Position numbers and translations under genes: made by a program
Shown here: positions 46,266-54,463 of the stretch, piece by piece
How positions within the stretch are numbered: position 1 is the stretch's first letter
How the letters are laid out: each line of letters begins with the position of its first letter
The notes under the pieces: generated by a model
Database searches by the model: none
What the model saw: only the letters and a program-made list of their open reading frames with translations
What the model was told of the DNA's origin: nothing
Origin: JAVKMO01 sp031539345
GTDB taxonomy: Bacteria; Bacteroidota; Bacteroidia; Chitinophagales; Chitinophagaceae
Assembly: GCA_031539345.1 (NCBI GenBank)
Contig: JAVKMO010000013.1
Coordinates: 101,462-165,461, forward strand
Direction: 5' to 3'
DNA length: 64,000 nucleotides

Positions 46266-48851
46266 ATGATTTTGAAAACAAAGAAGAACACAAAAAGACT
46301 AAAAGCAAGCGTGTATGCGTTTTTATTCGCTGCTAGTGCCTTTGCACAAAACGCAAATCCTATTCCACAATCGTATGAAAATGCAGCCATGCCTGACTCT
46401 GCAAAAAATGCACAGTTAGAGGAAGTTATCGCTGTAGGAACACGTACAGCACCCCGCACAGCAACATCAACACCTTTGCCAGTTGACAATTTGAGTGCCG
46501 CAGATTTGAAATCATCAGGGCAAATTTCTTTTGATAAAGCCTTACAATACAAAGTACCTTCTTTTAACTCGGTAAGTTTACCAGTCCAAGATGCAACGTC
46601 TTTGCTTGACCCTTATGAAATTAGAAATTTAGGACCAAGCAGAACCTTAATTTTAATTAACGGGAAAAGAAAAAACATGAGTGCCTTAGCGTATATTCAA
46701 AATACGCCAGGAAAAGGAGAGGTGGGAGCAGATCTTGCTGCTATTCCGATGTCAGCGATTAAATCAATCGAAATTTTAAGAGATGGAGCGTCTGCGCAAT
46801 ACGGTTCCGATGCCATTGCGGGTGTTATGAATATCATTTTAAAAGACAAAATCGATTATTCTGAAGCAAGCATATTTTCTGGCATACGTGCTGCAGGAGA
46901 CGGACTTACTTACGGTGCTAATTTGAATACAGGCGCAACATTTGCAAATAAAGGCTTTGTAAATTTTACAGCTTCTTTCAAAGACCAAAGAATAAGCGAT
47001 ACAAAACAAAACATAGACCCTTGGGCAGATGCTGATCCAAATATTGGTTTTGATGCAGATTTGAATTACGTGAAAAATTGGTTAGCAAAAAATCCTTCAG
47101 GAAAAAATATTGCAGGTTCACCAGCAATTACTTCTGCAAATTTAGTTATCAACACGTCTATTCCTGTGAGTAATAATGCTTCTGTTTATGGAAATGCTGC
47201 TTTTGTAACAAAAAGAGTATTAAGTTTTGCCAATGGCAGAACTCCTTATTGGAAATCTACAGATTACGGCTTATTAACAGCTCCAGGACAAACTTATGAT
47301 GGATTTAGACCAACTTTTGAAGGTGAAATGAAAGATTATAATGCAACAGTAGGGTTAAAAAATAAAGTAAACGGTTGGAATATCGATATGAGTGGAACAG
47401 CTGGTGGAAATGAACAATTGTATTATGTAAACAATACGCTTAATTTTAGTTTAGCAGCAAAGTCTCCAATTGCATTTAGACCAGGTGGGTTTAAATTTAA
47501 TCACCTTGTAGGAAATATTGATATTACAAAAGCAGTTGCAGACAATTTAAGTCTTGCTTTTGGTTCGGAATTTCGTTCAGAACAATTTGAAATTGTTGCT
47601 GGCGATACAGCCTCATACTCGGGTGGAGGAGCAAATTCTTTTCCTGGATTTAGACAAGAAAATGCTGGAAAATTTGGAAGATTTAATATCGGTTTTTATG
47701 CTGACATGTCTTGGGACATTACAAAAAACTTCCTTGTTAATTTAACAGGACGCTATGAAAGATATTCTGACTTTGGTGATGCGTTTGTTGGCAAATTTTC
47801 TACACGCTTAAATATCGTTCCTAAAATATTAACCCTTAGAGCTTCTGCTTCTACAGGCTTTAAAGCACCTTCTTTACACCAATTAAATTTACAATTAGCA
47901 CAAGCAACTTTTGTAGCAGGTAATATTGCTATTGAAGGAATTTTAAACAATTCTAATCCAAGTGTAAAACAATTGGGCGTGCCAGCATTAAAACCAGAAG
48001 AATCTATCAACTTTACTGGTGGTTTAGGTTTTACACCTAATAAAAACCTTAGCATTACTTTAGACTATTACAACATCACCATCAATAACAGAGTGGTATT
48101 AAGTTCTCGTTTGAAAAAAAGTGGTTTTGACGCTGCATCAGACCTTTACAAATTGATGGACGGAGCTGGTGTAACTGCGGTTAGTTTCTTTATTAATGGC
48201 ATCAATACACGTTCTCAAGGCATTGATTTTGTTGTCAATTATAAAAACTTAGCACTTGGTTCTGGGTCTAAATTGAACTTTAATTTAGCTGGAAATTGGA
48301 ATCAAAATGTGCGTATCGGAGGAATTGCAACACCTGACGCAATTTCAAAAGCAGGAGGCGTAATTTTCAATAGAACAGAAGAAAGTATTATTTTGACTGC
48401 TCGCCCTCAATACAAAGCCATTTTAAGTGTTGATTACGTTCAAAAAGACAAACTTTCTATCTCGTTAAATAATACCTTATTTGGTACTTCTAAATTTGTC
48501 AATGCTGACTTACCTAATTCAGGAAAATCTGCTGAAGATAAAGATGCAGACAAATACGCTTATTTAGAATTTTTGCCACAAATATTAACAGACTTAGTGG
48601 TTTCTTATGATTTTAGCAAAAGCTTTTCTGCATCATTTGCTGCAAATAATATTTTAAATATTACTCCAAAATATACATTAAAAAATCTATCAACAGAAAA
48701 TCAAGTGATGTCTGGGAAAACAGTTTCTAATGACGAATATTACAGAAATATTTTAAGCTTTAATGGTCGTTATGCGATGACTTCTTACGATGCCTCTCAT
48801 TTTAGCATTTTAGGAACAACGTTTATGTTAACATTGAATTTTAAATTTTAA
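46266..48851 (+). CDS. TonB-dependent receptor
   Basis: 861 residues. A signal peptide (SVYAFLFAASAFAQ) precedes the plug (VGTRTAPRTATSTPLPVD, SIEILRDGASAQYGSDAIAG) and a 22-strand barrel ending SILGTTFMLTLNFKF. It lacks the carboxypeptidase-like N-terminal extension and has no SusD neighbour. Receptors of this shape take up iron complexes, vitamins or other small ligands; the substrate cannot be assigned. It is flanked by a 181-bp upstream region and a strong terminator, so it is a single-gene unit. Confidence 0.92.
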   Translation: MILKTKKNTKRLKASVYAFLFAASAFAQNANPIPQSYENAAMPDSAKNAQLEEVIAVGTRTAPRTATSTPLPVDNLSAADLKSSGQISFDKALQYKVPSFNSVSLPVQDATSLLDPYEIRNLGPSRTLILINGKRKNMSALAYIQNTPGKGEVGADLAAIPMSAIKSIEILRDGASAQYGSDAIAGVMNIILKDKIDYSEASIFSGIRAAGDGLTYGANLNTGATFANKGFVNFTASFKDQRISDTKQNIDPWADADPNIGFDADLNYVKNWLAKNPSGKNIAGSPAITSANLVINTSIPVSNNASVYGNAAFVTKRVLSFANGRTPYWKSTDYGLLTAPGQTYDGFRPTFEGEMKDYNATVGLKNKVNGWNIDMSGTAGGNEQLYYVNNTLNFSLAAKSPIAFRPGGFKFNHLVGNIDITKAVADNLSLAFGSEFRSEQFEIVAGDTASYSGGGANSFPGFRQENAGKFGRFNIGFYADMSWDITKNFLVNLTGRYERYSDFGDAFVGKFSTRLNIVPKILTLRASASTGFKAPSLHQLNLQLAQATFVAGNIAIEGILNNSNPSVKQLGVPALKPEESINFTGGLGFTPNKNLSITLDYYNITINNRVVLSSRLKKSGFDAASDLYKLMDGAGVTAVSFFINGINTRSQGIDFVVNYKNLALGSGSKLNFNLAGNWNQNVRIGGIATPDAISKAGGVIFNRTEESIILTARPQYKAILSVDYVQKDKLSISLNNTLFGTSKFVNADLPNSGKSAEDKDADKYAYLEFLPQILTDLVVSYDFSKSFSASFAANNILNITPKYTLKNLSTENQVMSGKTVSNDEYYRNILSFNGRYAMTSYDASHFSILGTTFMLTLNFKF

Positions 48852-48884
48852 TTATTTGATTCTTATCAATTATTAAGGATTCTC

Positions 48885-48916
48885 GCCCGAAAGCAGCAAT
48901 GTTTTCGGGCTTTTTT
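48885..48916 (+). terminator. Rho-independent terminator after the TonB-dependent receptor
   Basis: GCCCGAAA (48885-48892) pairs with TTTCGGGC (48903-48910), eight perfect pairs over a 10-base loop, then six T (48911-48916). It lies 33 bp past the receptor stop. Confidence 0.88.
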
Positions 48917-48982
48917 GTTGGTTTATGCACCAGGTGAGATAAGTTTTGATACAATAGAGAGAACGCTATCAGATAGGTGTAC

Positions 48983-49305
48983 CTATTTGTTGATGATGTA
49001 GGCTTTTTGTTTTTTTAATGTATTGATTTGAGCCTTGAATGAAGGAAGAAAGGTTACAAGCTCTTCGATTTTACTAGTCAAACAATTTAAAACAGCAATC
49101 GTAACAGGATATTTTTCGAGGTGCTGCTGAAACATCAAATTCTTATCAATCGTCAATAATACATCAAAATTATTTTCCGTACAATAAGTCATTAACTCTC
49201 CATTTTTAATGCCACTTAATCCTAACTCCCTGACGGTAAAAACTTCAAATTCTTCTAAATGTTTTTCATGCACTTAGCAACACATTCATCAAGCAAAATT
49301 TTCAT
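48983..49305 (-). pseudogene. DUF5615 PIN-like toxin, frameshifted near its N-terminus
   Basis: The intact downstream part (96 residues from a GTG at 49273) has the DUF5615 core: VFTVRELGLSGIKNGEL and FDVLLTIDKNL. It lacks the family's start. That start is just upstream in another frame: ATG at 49305 encodes MKILLDECVAKCMKN and then stops. The two frames join exactly if the A5 run (minus strand; T5 at 49262-49266 on plus) had one more A, giving MKKHLEEFEVF. Adding one base would restore a full-length protein of about 107 residues. The ATG lies inside the end of the DUF433 gene (17-bp overlap), as in normal antitoxin-toxin pairs. The acidic residues of the LLDE motif, probably catalytic, sit before the break, so the GTG-initiated product would lack them. 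Confidence 0.75.
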
Positions 49306-49522
49306 TCAGTAGATTTGTTGAGGTTTCAATGAGTTTTTGGGACATTTCAAGAAGTCGTACAACTTGTGCTCTGCTTACACCTTCAAAATCTTCAAGGAAT
49401 GTTTCAATAGAGTCGCCTGTTTCCAAATAGTCAAAAAGATTCTTTATGGGAACTCTTGTGCCATAAAATACAGGTGTTCCACCTAAAATTTCTTTATCAA
49501 TATTTATTACGTGTTGGCTCAT
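49289..49522 (-). CDS. DUF433 domain antitoxin
   Basis: 77 residues. The DUF433 pattern is ILGGTPVFYGTRVPIKNLFD, then VSRAQVVRLLEMS, in which the small DNA-binding fold is expected. DUF433 proteins are the antitoxins paired with DUF5615 PIN-like toxins, probably repressing their own operon. It is the first gene of the pair; its stop overlaps the toxin ATG by 17 bp. It looks intact while the toxin is frameshifted. Confidence 0.85.
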   Translation of the reverse strand: MSQHVINIDKEILGGTPVFYGTRVPIKNLFDYLETGDSIETFLEDFEGVSRAQVVRLLEMSQKLIETSTNLLNENFA

Positions 49523-49668
49523 AGCACTATAGTTTATTTCGATAGCTAAATTAAAAATATTTCGTCAAGTACAAAGTGCGAAACGGTAACGTATATAAAG
49601 CAAGCGTTGTCAAAGTTCAAAAACTCTGAAATACTTGTACTCAAATACAGCATAAAAATTGCTAACTT

Positions 49669-51618
49669 TTATTTGTTGCTTACATACGCATAGTTGAGTT
49701 CTTTGTCTTCTGGGTATGCTGAAACAACTTGAATCATAATTTTTTTGCCCAATTCAAACGTTTGTTTGGTTGCTCTTCCTACTAAACACATTTCTTCTTG
49801 CTTGTAAACAAAATCATCAACCAAAAGAAGGTCGCTTAATTTAACCATGCCTTCGCATTTATGCAATATCGTTTCTGCCCAAAAACCAAAAGACGCAACG
49901 CCCGTAACAATGGCTTCAAATTGTTGTCCAACAAATTGGCTCATGTATTGTGTTTGTTTGTATTTAATCGCCATACGTTCTGCATCAGTTGCACTTTTTT
50001 CTTTTGTGCTTGAATGCAAACAATATTCTTCCATTTTGTTTGGTGCGGTTTGGGGTTTTGATTTTGTGAGAATGTCGTTTAATGCCCGATGAGTTAAAAT
50101 GTCGGGATAGCGACGAATGGGTGATGTGAAATGTGTGTAATGTTGAAACCCTAACCCATAATGCCCAATATTTTTTGTTGTATAAATGGCTTTTGCCATT
50201 GAACGAATGGCCAATTTTTCAAATACAAAAATTTGTGGACTTTGTTTTGCCGCAAGTAATAATTCATTGACAGCGGTAGGAAAAGGTTTTTTTTCAGAAG
50301 TCATAAATTGAAACCCAGAACGCCTTACAATATCAATAAATAGATTGACTTTTTTTTCATCTGGTTTGTCATGAATGCGATACGGAAAGGCAATCGTGGG
50401 CTTTTGTTTACTCAAAAATTCGGCTACTTTTTTATTCGCCAATAACATAAACTCTTCTACAAGTTGGTGCGATTCTTTACTCTCTTTGATGACGATTGCC
50501 GTTGGAAAATTATTTTCATTTAAGGCAAAACGCACTTCTGTTGAACTAAAATTCATGGCACCATTTTTCATTCTTTCTGCCCGTAAACACGTTGCAATAT
50601 GATGCAGGTCTAAAATTTCTTTTGTGTAATCGCCTTTTTTTGTTTCAATGATGTCTTGCACTTCTTCATAGGCAAATCTTCTATTGGAATGAATAACCGT
50701 TTTTGAAAAATTTGTATTTACAATTTCTACTTTTTCTTTATTCACACGCAGTTCAACAAAAGCTGAAAAAGTCAATCTATCTTCATTGGGTACAAGCGAA
50801 CATAAATTATCAGATAAATGATGTGGCAACATAGGCAATACAAAACCCGGCATATACACAGACGTTGCACGCTCTTTTGCTTCTTTGTCAATTGCACTTT
50901 CTGCTTGTACAAAATGAGAAACGTCAGCAATATGAATTCCAATTTCAATATGCCCATTCTCTAAATATTGAATCGACAATGCATCATCAAAATCTTTTGC
51001 GTCTGCGGGGTCTATTGTAATTGTAAAGACCTTTCTGACATCTTTTCGATAGCTTAATTCATGAGCAAAATCGACAACAAAATTTTTGCTATAATCAAAT
51101 ACTTCTTCAGGAAAATCTAAATGAAAGCCATTTTCAATTAAAATGTCATTGAGAATAAACGCATCGTCATTTTGTTTGTCTGAAGCGCTTAAAATTTCCA
51201 TAATGGGTAACTTGTCATGAAAACTTTGGGCAATTGTTGCACGCACTTTTTTCTTACGTAGTTCGGGGTCAATAGTGTCTAAATTTTGTATCATCAACGG
51301 ACTACTGATTTTGTATTTCACACTGGGCATAAAATAATATCCATTGCCAATTTGTTCTACCGTGCCTGTCCATTCGGTGTATTTTCGCTTTTCAACAGAC
51401 ACAATTTTGCCATATATTCTTGTCTCGCTACGCCTTGTAATTTCAACGTTTACAAGGTCTTTGTGAAAGGCGGCACCCACATCTTGTTTAAAAATCATGA
51501 TGTCTTTTTTCATGTCTGGTACAATAACAAAAGCGTTGCCCGAGCTTGTCATATCAACAACGCCTTGAATTGTTTTTGTAGATAAGCGTGTTGGTTTGTT
51601 TTTCTTTTTTTTCTTCAT
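49669..51618 (-). CDS. rnr: Ribonuclease R
   Basis: 649 residues. It has cold-shock-type RNA-binding domains (residues ~15-150), the RNB catalytic domain with the Asp cluster DPADAKDFDDALS (Asp203, Asp209, Asp211, Asp212), and a C-terminal S1 domain (QFEAIVTGVASFGFW). It degrades structured RNA 3' to 5'. It is shorter than enterobacterial RNase R: the N-terminal helix-turn-helix and the basic C-tail are missing, as in many Bacteroidota. It is divergent from the M1 peptidase gene. Confidence 0.94.
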   Translation of the reverse strand: MKKKKKNKPTRLSTKTIQGVVDMTSSGNAFVIVPDMKKDIMIFKQDVGAAFHKDLVNVEITRRSETRIYGKIVSVEKRKYTEWTGTVEQIGNGYYFMPSVKYKISSPLMIQNLDTIDPELRKKKVRATIAQSFHDKLPIMEILSASDKQNDDAFILNDILIENGFHLDFPEEVFDYSKNFVVDFAHELSYRKDVRKVFTITIDPADAKDFDDALSIQYLENGHIEIGIHIADVSHFVQAESAIDKEAKERATSVYMPGFVLPMLPHHLSDNLCSLVPNEDRLTFSAFVELRVNKEKVEIVNTNFSKTVIHSNRRFAYEEVQDIIETKKGDYTKEILDLHHIATCLRAERMKNGAMNFSSTEVRFALNENNFPTAIVIKESKESHQLVEEFMLLANKKVAEFLSKQKPTIAFPYRIHDKPDEKKVNLFIDIVRRSGFQFMTSEKKPFPTAVNELLLAAKQSPQIFVFEKLAIRSMAKAIYTTKNIGHYGLGFQHYTHFTSPIRRYPDILTHRALNDILTKSKPQTAPNKMEEYCLHSSTKEKSATDAERMAIKYKQTQYMSQFVGQQFEAIVTGVASFGFWAETILHKCEGMVKLSDLLLVDDFVYKQEEMCLVGRATKQTFELGKKIMIQVVSAYPEDKELNYAYVSNK

Positions 51619-51702
51619 TTAGTGTAAACTCAAATTGATAATATGGAATGATAGCGTTGAAACAAGAGTTGTATCAACAAATCAAAAATAGTGCAAAGAC
51701 CA

Positions 51703-51725
51703 TTTTGAAAATTATGGTTTCAAAA
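51703..51725. promoter_or_regulatory. 8-bp inverted repeat between rnr and the M1 peptidase gene
   Basis: TTTTGAAA (51703-51710) and TTTCAAAA (51718-51725), 7 bases apart, in the 245-bp divergent spacer. In such AT-rich DNA an 8-bp repeat can arise by chance, so an operator role is only possible. Confidence 0.25.
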
Positions 51726-51863
51726 GTACTTTTTAATTTTTAGTCTCAGTAAATCAATTGCTTGAATAAAAATGCAAATGCTATGTTGCGATTAAAATAA
51801 TTTCAACTTTAAAATTGTATTGTTGTAATTATCGTATTGTTTATTTCTCTTTTAAAAATTAGA

Positions 51864-53669
51864 ATGATGATATTCACTCGTTTTGTTTTTGTTTTTGTTA
51901 TCTCTCTTTATTCTGCTTTTCTGTTTTCGTTTCCGTGGCAACAACAGGTCGATTACAAAATTGATGTTGATGTAGATGAACGTCTTCACCGCATAAAAGG
52001 CGTGGAACAAATTTTTTATACGAACAATTCGTCTGATACATTATCAGAAATTTATGTTCACCTGTATTGGAATGCGTTTCAACCCAATAGTAGCATGGAC
52101 GTGCGGTCTCGAAATATAATCGATCCAGATAAAAGAGTAGGGGATAGAATTTCTAATCTAAAGCCTGATGAATACGGCTTTCAGCATATTCAATCCATCT
52201 TTGTCAATAAGCAAACTGTTCAATTTGAAATCAATGAAAGTATATTGAAAATCATTTTGCCTAAAGCAATTATGCCTCATACAATAACGTCTATCGCCAT
52301 TTCTTTTGAAGCTCAAATTTCAAAACAAATTCGACGTTCTGGTCGTAACAATGCAGAGGGAGTGATGTATTCAGTGGCACAGTGGTATCCAAAAATTTGT
52401 GCTTATGACGAGCGTGGTTGGCATCCGAACCAATATGTTGGCAGAGAGTTTTATGGTGAATGGGGGAACTTTGATGTGCAAATTTCTCTTGATAAAAAAT
52501 TTGTTGTTGCAGCAACAGGAAGAGAAGAAAAGGTAATTACGCCAAGTCTGTCAAAGGGTTTTTATTCTCTCAATAAAAACAAAAAAATCTGGCGTTTTAA
52601 AGCTCAAAAAGTACATGATTTTCTTTGGGCTGCAGACACGAATTTTATTCACGACGTGGCACTCATTCCAAATAAAAAAATAGAACTTCATTTTTATTAC
52701 AAACCTGGTGATAGTGCAAATCAATTGGCATGGAAAAAATTGCAAACAAAAATGCAAGCGGTCTATCCCTATATCGAAGAAGCGTTATGCCCTTATCCTT
52801 ATGATAAATATTCTTTTATACAAGGCGGCGATGGTGGTATGGAATATCCAATGGCAACGCTCATAAAAAAACCTGATGTTATTACGGCAATTCACGAATG
52901 GACGCACGCTTGGTTTCAGGGTTTGTTAGGCAACAACGAGTCTGATTATGCTTGGTTAGACGAGGGATTTACAAATTATATGGAACATCATTTCAGTATT
53001 GCAATTGGCGAAAAACAAAAAAACACATTAACAGATGAAATGAATTTTTATTTTAAAAAAGTGAATGCAAAAGAGAACCATGAAGCTATGAGTTTTCCTT
53101 CTGATTATTTTCAAACCAATTCAAATTATAGCCTCGCATCTTATGTTAAAGGTGCTTTGTTATTGCAGCAATTAGATTATCTTGTTGGAGAAAAAACGCT
53201 ACAGCACATCCTTCAAGCCTATTGCAAAAAATGGCGATTTAAACATCCACAACCGAATGATTTTTTTAAAGTCGCAGAAGATGTGTCTCACTTACAATTA
53301 AAATGGTTTCAATCTTATTGGACCGCCTCCTCTAAAACCATTGACTATGGCATCAAAAATGTAGTACAAAAAGATTCTGTATATAGTATAGAAATCGAAC
53401 GCATGGGCCTAATTCCTATGCCCATAGAACTTACAATCGTATTTGAAGATGGGCGTGAGCAAGAAGTATATATTCCTGTAAATTTATTGCTTGGTAATAA
53501 ACCGAACTTACCTTCTTCTGTTATGCTATCACCTACATGGAAATGGGTACAACCAACTTATCAATTACCTTTTGTTAGTTCGACAAAAATAAAAACCATT
53601 ACGCTTGATGCAAGCAAAAAAATGGCAGACGTAAATACAGACAATAATGTTTGGCGAGTAGGCAATTAA
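51864..53669 (+). CDS. M1-family metallopeptidase (exported)
   Basis: 601 residues from the ATG at 51864 (MMIFTRFVFVFVISLYSAFLFS is a signal peptide; the frame reaches a TTG at 51837). The gluzincin site is HEWTH (about residues 344-348) with the third ligand Glu exactly 18 residues on (YAWLDEGFTNY). GGDGGMEYPM replaces the GAMEN exopeptidase motif. It likely trims peptides in the periplasm or at the surface for nutrition. A likely terminator follows at 53696-53744. Confidence 0.9.
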   Translation: MMIFTRFVFVFVISLYSAFLFSFPWQQQVDYKIDVDVDERLHRIKGVEQIFYTNNSSDTLSEIYVHLYWNAFQPNSSMDVRSRNIIDPDKRVGDRISNLKPDEYGFQHIQSIFVNKQTVQFEINESILKIILPKAIMPHTITSIAISFEAQISKQIRRSGRNNAEGVMYSVAQWYPKICAYDERGWHPNQYVGREFYGEWGNFDVQISLDKKFVVAATGREEKVITPSLSKGFYSLNKNKKIWRFKAQKVHDFLWAADTNFIHDVALIPNKKIELHFYYKPGDSANQLAWKKLQTKMQAVYPYIEEALCPYPYDKYSFIQGGDGGMEYPMATLIKKPDVITAIHEWTHAWFQGLLGNNESDYAWLDEGFTNYMEHHFSIAIGEKQKNTLTDEMNFYFKKVNAKENHEAMSFPSDYFQTNSNYSLASYVKGALLLQQLDYLVGEKTLQHILQAYCKKWRFKHPQPNDFFKVAEDVSHLQLKWFQSYWTASSKTIDYGIKNVVQKDSVYSIEIERMGLIPMPIELTIVFEDGREQEVYIPVNLLLGNKPNLPSSVMLSPTWKWVQPTYQLPFVSSTKIKTITLDASKKMADVNTDNNVWRVGN

Positions 53670-53695
53670 ACCATAAAGACAACTCTATTGAAAAA

Positions 53696-53744
53696 GTGTG
53701 CAAATGGATAGGTAAAATGGTAGGGAAGGTTATGCACATTTTTT
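53696..53744 (+). terminator. Probable terminator after the M1 peptidase gene
   Basis: GTGTGCA (53696-53702) pairs with TGCACAT (53733-53739), seven pairs with one G-U, and six T follow (53739-53744). The loop is long (30 bases), which weakens the call. Confidence 0.4.
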
Positions 53745-53819
53745 AATTAGCATACGAATAAGGCACTCAACAAGAATAAAAAGGAAAATTAAGTTTGTTG
53801 TTCTATCTATTTTAAGTTC

Positions 53820-54413
53820 ATGTTTACAGGAATTATTGAAATGTCAGGACGTGTAACACAAAAAATAAAGGACAATACGAACCTTTCTTTTTGGGTATCT
53901 TCCGCCATGAGTAATGACTTACAACGTAATCAAAGCGTTGCACATAATGGCGTGTGCTTGACAATAGAAAATGTCAGAAACGGAGAACATCAAGTAACTG
54001 TAGTAAAAGAAAGTTTGTCAAAAACAAATTTCCAAAACATTCAAGAAGGCGACCAACTGAATTTAGAAAGATGTTTGCGAATTGGCGACCGATTAGACGG
54101 TCATTTTGTACAAGGACACGTTGATACGACTGCACAAGTGATTGAGATAAAGAATGAACAAGGTAGCCATGTACTTACTTTTCAATTGCCCGCCGAACAA
54201 ACCACAACGTTACTCGTTGAAAAAGGTTCTGTTACCATCAACGGAATTAGTTTGACGTGTTTTCAAATTACAAAAAATCAATTCAGTGTAGCCATTATTC
54301 CACATACCTTTTCTCTTACAACAATGCAATACATAAAACCCAAAGACATCGTCAATATTGAGTTTGATATTTTGGGTAAATATATTTTACAACAACGAAA
54401 TCTTTCTTCTTAA
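53820..54413 (+). CDS. ribE: Riboflavin synthase (alpha subunit)
   Basis: 197 residues with two similar lumazine-binding halves. The first is MFTGIIEMSGRVTQK with GVCLTIENV, the second HFVQGHVDTTAQV with GSVTINGISLTCF. It converts two 6,7-dimethyl-8-ribityllumazine molecules to riboflavin plus the pyrimidine by-product. I looked for an FMN riboswitch in the 150 bp upstream and saw none. The rest of the rib pathway is not in the window. Confidence 0.95.
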   Translation: MFTGIIEMSGRVTQKIKDNTNLSFWVSSAMSNDLQRNQSVAHNGVCLTIENVRNGEHQVTVVKESLSKTNFQNIQEGDQLNLERCLRIGDRLDGHFVQGHVDTTAQVIEIKNEQGSHVLTFQLPAEQTTTLLVEKGSVTINGISLTCFQITKNQFSVAIIPHTFSLTTMQYIKPKDIVNIEFDILGKYILQQRNLSS

Positions 54414-54463
54414 CACGTTTTACACCTCCTTATTTTTTACTTTCATTTTTTAAACAATAACTT

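Noticed and set aside
53670..53819. FMN riboswitch before riboflavin synthase
   Set aside because: None of the conserved FMN-aptamer segments are visible; only a terminator-like hairpin for the preceding gene.
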